Source: Acidobacteriota bacterium
Lineage (GTDB): Bacteria; Acidobacteriota; Vicinamibacteria; Vicinamibacterales; UBA8438
DNA length: 38,595 nucleotides
Assembly: GCA_015659035.1 (NCBI GenBank)
Contig: DQNS01000013.1
Location: 1-38,595, forward strand
Direction of reading: 5' to 3'
In this document: piece by piece, positions 7,042 to 13,996 of the stretch
Layout of the letters: the number at the start of each line of letters is the position of its first letter
Position numbering within the stretch: position 1 is the stretch's first letter
Notes under the pieces: model-generated
The model's database searches: none
Told to the model about the DNA's origin: nothing
What the model saw: only the letters and a program-made list of their open reading frames with translations
Made by a program: the position numbers and the translations under genes

Positions 7042-8085
7042 ATGAATGTTCGACGCATCGCGGTTGGCAGCCTGGTGCTGGGTCTGACGCTCGCCCCGTC
7101 GCTCGCGGGCGCCCAGACCCGGTCGGACGGTTGGACGGTACCGCGCACGGCCGACGGCCAGCCCAATCTGGGAGGGGTCTGGGATTTCCGCACGATGACG
7201 CCGCTGCAGCGGCCACAGGACCAGGAGAACGCGGTCCTGACCGAAGAGGAAGTGGCCGAGCTCGAGCAGCGCACCGCCGAACGCGTGGCGCGGGCCGACG
7301 CGCCGAGCGAGGTGCGAACCGAGCCGCTGCCGGCCGGTGAGCCGGTGGGTGGGTACAACCGCTTCTGGTTGGATCGAGGCGGCCGGGTCGTCGACGATCG
7401 GCGAACGTCGCTGATCATCGATCCACCGACCGGACGCGTCCCGGACCTGCAACCGGGCGCGCTCAGACAGATCGGCTCACTCAGCGAGGACCTGCCTGCC
7501 GAGCGTCCGGTCCGTTACAGGTCGGGTGGTATCTACCCGAACGGCCCCGAGGACCGCGGGGTGTCGGAGCGCTGTATCGTCGGGTTCAATTCGGGGCCGC
7601 CGCTCTTGCCGGGTGGCTACAATCAGAACATCCAGCTGTTCCAGACGCGGGATCATGTCGTCGTCCTGAGCGAGATGGTCCATGAAGCGCGGATCGTCCC
7701 GCTGGATGGACGTCCGCATCTCCCGAACACCGTGCGCCAGTGGCTGGGCGACGGCCGTGGCTACTGGGACGGCGACACGTTGGTCATCGAGACCGAGAAC
7801 CTGAGCGATCAGGTCGCGGGCTTCAACGCCGGCTTCACGACCGCGCTGGGCACCGGCGCCACGGTGCATCTGACCGAGCGGTTCACGCGGGTCGATGCAG
7901 ACACGCTGCGCTACGAGTTCACCGTCGTCGATCCCGACACGTTCACCCAACCGATTACCGGGGTCCTGCAGCTGCAGCAGGGAACGTCGCCGATGTTCGA
8001 GTACGCCTGTCACGAAGGCAACTACGGCATGCGGAACGCGCTGTCGGGCGCACGCATGGCGGAGAAGGTCGACAACCGGGACTAG
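7042..8085 (+). CDS. Secreted protein of five-member paralogous family, copy 2
   Basis: This 347-residue member has a signal peptide ending in LAGAQ (about residue 25). The family signatures are RTADGQPNLGGVWDF, MTPLQRPQDQENAVLTEEE, TSLIIDPPTGRVPDL, YNQNIQLFQTRDHVVVLSEM, PLDGRPHLPNTVRQWLGD, YWDGDTLVIETENL (about 241-254) and YACHEGNYGM (about 320). Function is unknown; the fold looks beta-rich and the protein is exported. The second of two in-frame ATGs was chosen because AGGAGG lies exactly 6 nt before it, inside the codons following the first ATG at 7027. It is convergent with copy 3, with only 3 bp between the stop codons. Confidence 0.85.
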   Translation: MNVRRIAVGSLVLGLTLAPSLAGAQTRSDGWTVPRTADGQPNLGGVWDFRTMTPLQRPQDQENAVLTEEEVAELEQRTAERVARADAPSEVRTEPLPAGEPVGGYNRFWLDRGGRVVDDRRTSLIIDPPTGRVPDLQPGALRQIGSLSEDLPAERPVRYRSGGIYPNGPEDRGVSERCIVGFNSGPPLLPGGYNQNIQLFQTRDHVVVLSEMVHEARIVPLDGRPHLPNTVRQWLGDGRGYWDGDTLVIETENLSDQVAGFNAGFTTALGTGATVHLTERFTRVDADTLRYEFTVVDPDTFTQPITGVLQLQQGTSPMFEYACHEGNYGMRNALSGARMAEKVDNRD

Positions 8086-8088
8086 CGT

Positions 8089-9123
8089 CTACTTGGGTCC
8101 TGCGCGCGCGCCCCTCATGATGTTCAGGAGGCCGTAGTTGCCTTCGTGGCACGCGTATTCGAACATCGGTCCCGAGGTGACCCCGCGCGACGTCTGGTTG
8201 GTCGTCATCGGCACCCTGGCGGTCCACGGTCGGGTGAACATCGTCGGATCCGTCATCGTGAACGCGTAGTCGATCGTCTCGTCGTCGATGCGGGTGAACC
8301 GCTCCACGAGATGCAGGCTCAGGCGCGCCGCGCGCCACGTCGCACGCCAGAGGAAGTGCCCCTTGTCGGCAAAGTTCGTGGTCTCCACCACGAGCGTGTC
8401 CCCGTCCCACCAGCCCCGCGCGTCACCGAGCAGCTGACCGATCTCGGACGGCACGTGCGCCCGGCCGTCGACCGGGATCAGACGATACTCGTGGAACATC
8501 TCGTTGAGGATCGCCACCCACCCCGGCGACTGCAGGATGTGGTAGTTCATGTTGTAGCCCTGCAACGGCACGAGCGGCAGCCCATCGGTGAGGCAGCGCT
8601 CGCCGGTGTCGGCGTCCTCCCAGGAATCGAACGGTCCCACGCCGTACTTCGTCAAGTCGATCTCGAGACGCCGCCGTCCGTCGGGAGCCCAAGGGATCTT
8701 CCCATCCGGCGGGTCGACGATCAGCGACGTGCGACGGTCGCCGGTCACGTTCTTGCCGCCGTCCATCCAGAACTGGTTGTAGGCGCCGACCTCGCCGGGG
8801 ATGAAGCGATCGGATGCCGCGCGACGTTCGGTCGACCGGGTTTCGAGCTCGACCGCTTCTTCGGCCGTCAGCACCGTCTTGCCGGAGAGCGAATCGGGAC
8901 GCTCGATCGGCGTGAGCGTGGCGTTGGTCCAGATGCCCTGCAGGTCGGGCACACCCCAACCGGTACGCGGCACCGTCCAGTCGCCGGGTGCTGGCAAGGA
9001 CTGCGCCTCCACGGATGGTGGAAACGCCAGGAACAGCACACCGGTCACCAGCGTGACCGCCGCGACGCGGTGACACAGGACTCGACTGCGCAGCCGCGCC
9101 GCACCGAAACAGCGGTTGGTCAT
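8089..9123 (-). CDS. Secreted protein of five-member paralogous family, copy 3
   Basis: This 344-residue member has a long signal peptide (hydrophobic core VAAVTLVTGVLFLAF, end SVEAQ). Family blocks are TGWGVPDLQGIWTNATLTP, TVLTAEEAVELETRS, SLIVDPPDGKIPWAPDGRRR, YNMNYHILQSPGWVAILNEM, VDGRAHVPSEIGQLLGDARG, WWDGDTLVVETTNFADKG and YACHEGNYGLLNIMRGAR. It also has ERC-like residues (TGERCLTDGLPL) at the position where copies 1 and 2 have a Cys, so one Cys in mid-sequence and one in ACHEGN are conserved; a disulfide is possible. The ATG at 9123 has GAGGAGGT about 6 nt upstream. Function unknown. Confidence 0.85.
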   Translation of the reverse strand: MTNRCFGAARLRSRVLCHRVAAVTLVTGVLFLAFPPSVEAQSLPAPGDWTVPRTGWGVPDLQGIWTNATLTPIERPDSLSGKTVLTAEEAVELETRSTERRAASDRFIPGEVGAYNQFWMDGGKNVTGDRRTSLIVDPPDGKIPWAPDGRRRLEIDLTKYGVGPFDSWEDADTGERCLTDGLPLVPLQGYNMNYHILQSPGWVAILNEMFHEYRLIPVDGRAHVPSEIGQLLGDARGWWDGDTLVVETTNFADKGHFLWRATWRAARLSLHLVERFTRIDDETIDYAFTMTDPTMFTRPWTARVPMTTNQTSRGVTSGPMFEYACHEGNYGLLNIMRGARAGPK

Positions 9124-9178
9124 CTGGACACCTCCTCGCGAGCCGGAATCTGCCCGCCAGGATAGCATGGGCCACGGC

Positions 9179-9209
9179 GTATGATCAGCGGGTTTCCAGG
9201 CACTTATGT
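9179..9209 (+). repeat. Copy 2 of a 31-bp dispersed element
   Basis: It begins gtatgat, includes gtttccaggc and ends atgt; 22 of 31 positions equal copy 1 at 2023. The similarity to copy 3 at 9268 continues somewhat downstream (ctttgacccc against ccttgagccc), so copies 2 and 3 look like an old tandem duplication of about 89 bp. Confidence 0.35.
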
Positions 9210-9267
9210 CTTTGACCCCGGAAATCTGGGCCGTTCAGCTCGAGCGTTCAGCACAGCCCCTGCCCCG

Positions 9268-9298
9268 GTATGATCGGCCTGTTTCACAGCCACTATGC
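9268..9298 (+). repeat. Copy 3 of a 31-bp dispersed element
   Basis: It begins gtatgatcggcc, includes gtttcacagc and ends atgc; 23 of 31 positions equal copy 1. It lies 230 bp upstream of the PQQ dehydrogenase start. Confidence 0.35.
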
Positions 9299-9453
9299 CT
9301 TGAGCCCCAGCACCCGCGTGGGTCCGTGCGAGGTCGGCGCCAAAAGAGGATTATCTGAGTCAGCCATCCGCCGGACGTGCCAGTCCGGGTACGTCAATCG
9401 CGTCGCGCCGTTGACACCGCACTCCGGAAGCTGCTCATCCTGCGCATCGGCTG

Positions 9454-9461
9454 GGTATAAT
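9454..9461 (+). promoter_or_regulatory. Candidate -10 box (GGTATAAT) of PQQ dehydrogenase gene
   Basis: A perfect TATAAT at 9456-9461 lies 36 nt before the ATG at 9498, a normal distance for a promoter. A TTGACA at 9411-9416 is too far away (39 nt) to be its -35 element, and no other good -35 is seen. Confidence 0.4.
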
Positions 9462-9497
9462 CCACGGACCCAGTCTCGAACGCTCCAGGAGGTCCGC

Positions 9498-11216
9498 ATG
9501 ACGTCTCGTGTATTCCTCGTCGTCGTCGCCTGCGCCGCCGTCAGCGGCGCAGCCGGGTCCGTCAGCCCGGCGCAGGCCCAGAGCAGCTTCACGCCGGTCA
9601 CCGACGCGGTCCTGCAGAATCCGGATCCGGCCGACTGGTTGAGCTGGCGACGCACCCTCGATGGGTGGGGCTACAGCCCGCTCGACCAGATCGATCGGAG
9701 CAACGCCGCGCAGCTCCGACTCGTCTGGTCATGGGGCCTCGAGCCGGGGGTGTCGCAGACGACCCCGATCGTGTACGACGGCATCATGTACCTCGCGAAC
9801 CCAGGCAACGTCGTCCAGGCGCTGGACGCCGGGACGGGCGACTTCATCTGGGAGTATCGCCGCGAGATGGACGAGCGGCGGCGCACGGCCGCGCAAATGC
9901 GCAGCCTCGCCATCTACCACGACCTCGTCATCCTGAACACGTTTGACGCGCACGTCGTCGGGCTGGATGCCCGCACGGGTGAGGTGCGCTGGGACACGCC
10001 GGCGGCTCCGCCCGGACAGGAGGGCTACGGGTTCTCGAGCGGGCCGATCGTCGCCGACGGCACGATCGTGGCGGGGCTCCGGGGCTGCGAGCGGTTCCGC
10101 GAGGACACCTGCTACATCGTCGGGGTCGACGGGCGCACCGGCCAGGTGCTCTGGCGCACCTCGACCGTCGCCCGGCCCGGAGAGCGCGGTGGCGACACCT
10201 GGGGCGATCTGCCGTTGCTGTTTCGGGCGGGGAGCGACGCCTGGATTCCCGGCAGCTACGACCCGGTCAACCGGCTCATCTACTACGGCACGTCGCAGGC
10301 CAAGCCGTGGACACGCGACGCGCGCGGCACCGACGGGGATGCGCTCTACAGCAACTCGACGCTTGCGCTCGACCCGGCGACCGGGGAGATGCGGTGGTAC
10401 TTCCAGCACATCCCCGGCGACAGCCACGACATGGACGAGACATTCGAGCGGATCCTGATCGACTACGACGGGGGGCAGTCGGTGTTCAGCATGGGCAAGC
10501 TGGCGATTCTCTGGGAGCTCGACCGGGTGACCGGCGAGTTCCTCAGCGCCGTCGACCTGGGCTATCAGAACATCGTGAATGTCGATCCCCAGACGGGTAC
10601 GGTGACGCATCGGGAAGACATGGTGTCGGATGTCGGTGAAGAGCTCTATTTCTGCCCCAGCACGGGCGGCTTCAAGAGCCTCCGGGCGATGGCGTATCAT
10701 CCCGAGACCGAGGCCCTGTATGTGCCGCTGAACCTCAATTGCGAGACCGCCGCGTTCGGCCCGGTCGAGCGCCAGCTCGGCGGCGGCGGCACGGGCGGTG
10801 TCCGCGGGCGGCAGAATCATTTCCATCCCGACGCGCCCGACCAGCTGGGCGAGTTCCAGGCGCTGGACATCCGGACCGGCGAGACGCTGTGGAAGCAGCG
10901 CCGGCGGGCGCCCTACAACACGGCCGCGCTGACGACGGGCGGCGGTCTTGTGTTCATTGGCGACTGGGAACGGCACGTCTTCGCCTACGACGCGCGGACC
11001 GGCGACGAGCTCTGGCAGAGTCGGCTGTCGACAATGGCGAACGGGTATCCGATTACCTACGCGGTCGATGGCACCCAGTTCATCGCCTTCGGGGCCGGCG
11101 GTCCGCTCGGCGGTTCGAGCTGGACGAGCATCCTGCCGGCCGACCTCCTCCCGGAAAAGCGGAACCCGCGCGCCGGCAACGCCATCTTCGTGTTCGCGCT
11201 GCCGGACCGAGACTGA
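9498..11216 (+). CDS. Secreted PQQ-dependent dehydrogenase (quinoprotein alcohol dehydrogenase type)
   Basis: The 572-residue protein has a signal peptide (MTSRVFLVVVACAAVSG, cleavage near PAQAQ) and an eight-bladed PQQ propeller. Seen are the tryptophan-docking blade motifs (LDAGTGDFIWEYRREMD, LDARTGEVRWDTP, LDPATGEMRWYFQ), WIPGSYDPVNRLIYYGTSQ, GTDGDALYSNSTLALD with the Asp expected at the active site, and HIPGDSHDMDE. Family members oxidise alcohols or sugars in the periplasm and pass electrons to a cytochrome c or quinone. The substrate cannot be told. There is no fused cytochrome domain, and the adjacent-Cys ring of methanol dehydrogenases is absent; instead two Cys lie nine apart in GCERFREDTC. 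AGGAGGT ends 4 nt before the ATG. No pqq biosynthesis gene lies in the window. Confidence 0.9.
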   Translation: MTSRVFLVVVACAAVSGAAGSVSPAQAQSSFTPVTDAVLQNPDPADWLSWRRTLDGWGYSPLDQIDRSNAAQLRLVWSWGLEPGVSQTTPIVYDGIMYLANPGNVVQALDAGTGDFIWEYRREMDERRRTAAQMRSLAIYHDLVILNTFDAHVVGLDARTGEVRWDTPAAPPGQEGYGFSSGPIVADGTIVAGLRGCERFREDTCYIVGVDGRTGQVLWRTSTVARPGERGGDTWGDLPLLFRAGSDAWIPGSYDPVNRLIYYGTSQAKPWTRDARGTDGDALYSNSTLALDPATGEMRWYFQHIPGDSHDMDETFERILIDYDGGQSVFSMGKLAILWELDRVTGEFLSAVDLGYQNIVNVDPQTGTVTHREDMVSDVGEELYFCPSTGGFKSLRAMAYHPETEALYVPLNLNCETAAFGPVERQLGGGGTGGVRGRQNHFHPDAPDQLGEFQALDIRTGETLWKQRRRAPYNTAALTTGGGLVFIGDWERHVFAYDARTGDELWQSRLSTMANGYPITYAVDGTQFIAFGAGGPLGGSSWTSILPADLLPEKRNPRAGNAIFVFALPDRD

Positions 11217-11326
11217 GGGAGCGCCGAGCGGTTACACTGATGATCGAAGAAAGTGCGCGTCGTTATCGCTGGGCTCCATCACGGGCGAAACTGGACGGGA
11301 CTGGACGGCGAGACAGGAGGGGTCAA

Positions 11327-12337
11327 ATGAAGGGTCGATTTCTCGTGGCTGTGTTGAACGTCATCGCGCTCGTCGTGCTGGTGCCGCTGGGCGCCGCTGG
11401 TCAGACCACGCCCCGAACCCCGTGGGGTGATCCGGATCTGCAGGGGACCTACACGAACAAGACCACCACTCCCCTGCAGCGACCCGAGGACCTGGCGAAT
11501 CGGGAGTTCCTGACCGAGGAAGAGGTCGCCAACCGGGAGCGGACGGCGCTTGACCGGAATGAACAGCTCCTGCTGGCGGCGGCTCGGAGAACGACGGTCG
11601 GCGGCAACGTGGGCGCCTACAACAACTTCTGGTTGGACGGGGGCACGAGACCCACCGGGCGCACCTCCCTGATCTTCGATCCGCCGTCCGGAAGGCTCCC
11701 GGCCCTGACACCGGAGGCCGAGCGGATGCGCACAGACGCCCGGCGGGCGCGCGCCGAGGCCGACACGTGGGAGGACCTCGAGCTGAACGATCGGTGCATG
11801 ATCTGGCAGGCCGGTCCGCCGATGCTGCCGAGCGCCTACAACAACAACTTCATGTTTCTGCAGACGCCGGACTATGTGGCGATTCAGGTGGAGATGATTC
11901 ACGACACCCGCATCATCCCGTTGGACGGGCGTTCGCATCTGCCATCGAACGTCCGCCAGTGGAACGGCGACATGCGGGGGCACTGGGAGGGTGACACGCT
12001 CGTCATCGAGACCACGAATCTGCCCAGGATCGAGGCGAACGCGGCGGCCGTCGGCGGCGACCCGATTCTGCTCCGGGCGGCCAACGGCCGGTCGGACGAC
12101 ACCGTGACGGTGATCGAGCGAATCACGCGGGTCGACGTCGACACGCTCAACTACGAGTTCACCATCGAGGACCCGACAACCTGGACAACGCCCTTCTCGG
12201 GCGAGTTCCCGATGCGGCGGCTGGCCGCGGACGAGCTGCTCTACGAGTACGCCTGCCACGAAGGCAACTACAGCATGGAGGGCATCCTGGGCGGCGAGCG
12301 TGTCCTGGAGAAGGCCGCGGCGAGCGGCGGTCAGTAA
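11327..12337 (+). CDS. Secreted protein of five-member paralogous family, copy 4
   Basis: This 336-residue member has a signal peptide (MKGRFLVAVLNVIALVVLVP, end GAAGQ). Family blocks are TPWGDPDLQGTYTNKTTTP, LQRPEDLANREFLTEEEVAN, SLIFDPPSGRLPALTPEA, YNNNFMFLQTPDYVAIQVEM, PLDGRSHLPSNVRQWNGDMR, HWEGDTLVIETTNL and YACHEGNYSMEGILGGER. It carries NDRCMIWQAGPPMLP with the conserved mid-sequence Cys. AGGAGG lies 6 nt before the ATG at 11327, which settles the start although the frame is open far upstream. It lies 110 bp behind the PQQ dehydrogenase on the same strand and could be cotranscribed with it. Function unknown. Confidence 0.85.
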   Translation: MKGRFLVAVLNVIALVVLVPLGAAGQTTPRTPWGDPDLQGTYTNKTTTPLQRPEDLANREFLTEEEVANRERTALDRNEQLLLAAARRTTVGGNVGAYNNFWLDGGTRPTGRTSLIFDPPSGRLPALTPEAERMRTDARRARAEADTWEDLELNDRCMIWQAGPPMLPSAYNNNFMFLQTPDYVAIQVEMIHDTRIIPLDGRSHLPSNVRQWNGDMRGHWEGDTLVIETTNLPRIEANAAAVGGDPILLRAANGRSDDTVTVIERITRVDVDTLNYEFTIEDPTTWTTPFSGEFPMRRLAADELLYEYACHEGNYSMEGILGGERVLEKAAASGGQ

Positions 12338-12405
12338 CGGGTCGAGGTAGCCGAACCCGAGAGTCGAGCTGAAGCCGGGCGATCACCAGCGCGCCGTGTC
12401 GCCGA

Positions 12406-12570
12406 TCAGACCAGCGTGCTCAGCAGCGTCAACGCCGGCGCCACACGAATGCCGTCGCGGCTGATGTAGTCCTTCGTGCCGGTGGCCGCGATCTGCCAGG
12501 CCTCACACTCCGGAAAGCGCTGCGTGAAATAGCGGAGGCTCCGGTCGACCGCCGTGTCGGCCCACTTGCA
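12406..12570 (-). pseudogene. 3' fragment of an unidentified gene
   Basis: On the minus strand, 54 codons before the TGA at 12406-12408 have clear coding character (third positions largely G or C) and read KWADTAVDRSLRYFTQRF, then ECEAWQIAATGTKDYISRDG and IRVAPALTLLSTLV. The coding character stops at 12570, exactly where a dispersed repeat begins (12573). Upstream codons to the ATG at 12642 overlap the end of the DUF1552 gene and look random. I read this as a gene whose front was removed. I do not recognise the family. Confidence 0.5.
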
Positions 12571-12572
12571 GG

Positions 12573-12617
12573 AAGGCCTGCGCCACAGAGGCAAACCCAA
12601 GTGCGCTTCGCGTTTAG
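12573..12617 (+). repeat. Dispersed repeat, copy at DUF1552 gene end
   Basis: It starts aaggcctgcgccaca and ends gcttcgcgtttag. A related copy lies at 34340-34382 (same first 15 bases, end gcttcgagtttag), where it forms half of a palindrome. Here only one arm is present. It separates the gene fragment at 12406 from the DUF1552 stop codon. Confidence 0.45.
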
Positions 12618-12619
12618 GT

Positions 12620-13975
12620 CTACACGCCAGAGAGCGGTTCAAGCGGGAGCCTGCCCGTGGCGTCGCCGAATGTGTCGGTGTGCACCCCGACGCGCTCGAG
12701 CATCGCCACGAGGAGATTGTTCATCGGGGTGTCTCTCGGGTGCCGGAGGATGCGACCGCCCTTGACGCCACCCGCGCCGCCGACGAGGACAAGCGGCAGG
12801 TCGATGTGCGAGTGCTCGTTGGCGTCGCTGATCCCGCCGCCATGCAGCACGAGCGAGTGGTCCAGTAGATTGCCGTCACCGTCTGGCGTCGACTTCAGCC
12901 TGTCCAGGAAATGGGCCGTCAGGCTGATGTGATACTGGTTGACCTTGGCGCCCTGTTCGAACTTGACCGGGTCGTGCTGGTGGTGTGACACCGCGTGGTG
13001 GGCGGCGTTGACACCCAGCTCGGGATATGCGCGGTTGGTCTGCTCCTTGCCGAGCGTGAACACGAACACGCGGGTGATGTCGGCCTTGAAGGCGACCGCC
13101 AGCAGGTCGAACATCAGCTTGGCATGCTCGTCGTACGACTCGGGCACGCCGATGGGCCGGTCGGGGAGCTCCACCGTCGACTCACCATGCTGGCGCTCGG
13201 AGACCTGAATCCGCCGCTCGATTTCGCGAACGGAGTCGAGATACTCGTTGACGCTGGTACGATCCGCCGCACCCAGCTGCTTCTGCAGCCGAGTGATGTC
13301 GGCCGTCACCCAATCCAGAATGCTGCGGTCCTCATGCAGTTGCGCCAACCGCTGTTCCGGCGTCCCTCCGTCGCCGAACATCCGCTGGAAGACGACGCGC
13401 GGGTTCGTCTCGTGCGGATTGGGGGTTGTCGGCGTCCGCCACGAGATGCTGTTCGTGTAGACGCAGCTATAGCCGTTGTCGCAGTTGCCGATCAGATACG
13501 TCTGCTCCATCGCGAGCTCGAGCGATGTCAGCGGGGTATCGCCACCGATGTGCTGCGCGGCGATCTGATCCGCGGTCGTGCCGTTTCGCACGTCGGCACC
13601 CTCGGTCTCCTTGGGGTGCACGCCGCTCAGCCATACCGTCCCGGCGCGTGAGTGCTCGCCGTTGCCGTCGCCCAACGCCTCCGCCTGCTTCTGGCTGAGG
13701 CCGATTGGCAGAATGACCTGATCGGTGAACGGTTCGAGCGGACTCAGGGTGCGCGGCATCTCGGCGAGCATCGTCCCATCGCCGGCCGGCTGCCAGGACG
13801 GCATCACGGCCCCGTTTGGAATGTAGACGAAACCCAAGCGACGAACCGGTTTCGCCACGGTCTGGGCCAGGGCCGACGCGGCCGGCACCATCGCGTCCAG
13901 CAACGGCAGCGCCAGGGTGACACCCATCCCGCGAAGAAACGTCCGACGGGGCAACGCCATTTTGGTGATGAACAT
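12620..13975 (-). CDS. DUF1552 protein, Tat-type leader (module 1)
   Basis: This 451-residue protein has a Tat-like leader (LPRRTFLRGMGVTLALPLLD, at about 8-27) and is a full-length DUF1552 protein. Typical blocks are LGFVYIPNGAVMPSWQPAGD, NGEHSRAGTVWLSGV, NCDNGYSCVYTNSISWR, NPRVVFQRMFGDGGTPEQRL and DHSLVLHGGGISDANEHS. DUF1552 proteins are known from Planctomycetota and Acidobacteriota and are nearly always encoded beside DUF1592/DUF1588/DUF1585 haem proteins; biochemical function is unknown. The family looks distantly related to exported DUF1501/sulfatase-like proteins. The ATG at 13975 has AGGAG about 10 nt upstream; a second ATG five codons later has none. It lies 21 bp behind the DUF1592 gene, so the two form an operon. 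It resembles the gene at 21801. Confidence 0.9.
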   Translation of the reverse strand: MFITKMALPRRTFLRGMGVTLALPLLDAMVPAASALAQTVAKPVRRLGFVYIPNGAVMPSWQPAGDGTMLAEMPRTLSPLEPFTDQVILPIGLSQKQAEALGDGNGEHSRAGTVWLSGVHPKETEGADVRNGTTADQIAAQHIGGDTPLTSLELAMEQTYLIGNCDNGYSCVYTNSISWRTPTTPNPHETNPRVVFQRMFGDGGTPEQRLAQLHEDRSILDWVTADITRLQKQLGAADRTSVNEYLDSVREIERRIQVSERQHGESTVELPDRPIGVPESYDEHAKLMFDLLAVAFKADITRVFVFTLGKEQTNRAYPELGVNAAHHAVSHHQHDPVKFEQGAKVNQYHISLTAHFLDRLKSTPDGDGNLLDHSLVLHGGGISDANEHSHIDLPLVLVGGAGGVKGGRILRHPRDTPMNNLLVAMLERVGVHTDTFGDATGRLPLEPLSGV

Positions 13976-13996
13976 GACAGTCTTCTCCTACTCGTC

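Larger units (their letters stand above)
9124..9497. other. Intergenic region, 374 bp, divergent
   Basis: Between paralogue copy 3 (minus) and the PQQ dehydrogenase (plus). It holds two copies of the 31-bp element (9179 and 9268, 89 bp apart) and a GGTATAAT box at 9454. A minus-strand frame ending at 9293 has weak coding character and no recognisable family. No RNA gene was seen. Confidence 0.5.

Noticed and set aside
9293-9420. Minus-strand frame reading TYPDWHVRRMADSDNP
   Set aside because: Somewhat protein-like, but third codon positions are not clearly G/C-rich and no start or family is seen; too weak to list as a remnant.
9411-9461. TTGACA at 9411 paired with TATAAT at 9456 as a promoter
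   Set aside because: Spacing of 39 bp is far outside the 16-18 bp needed.
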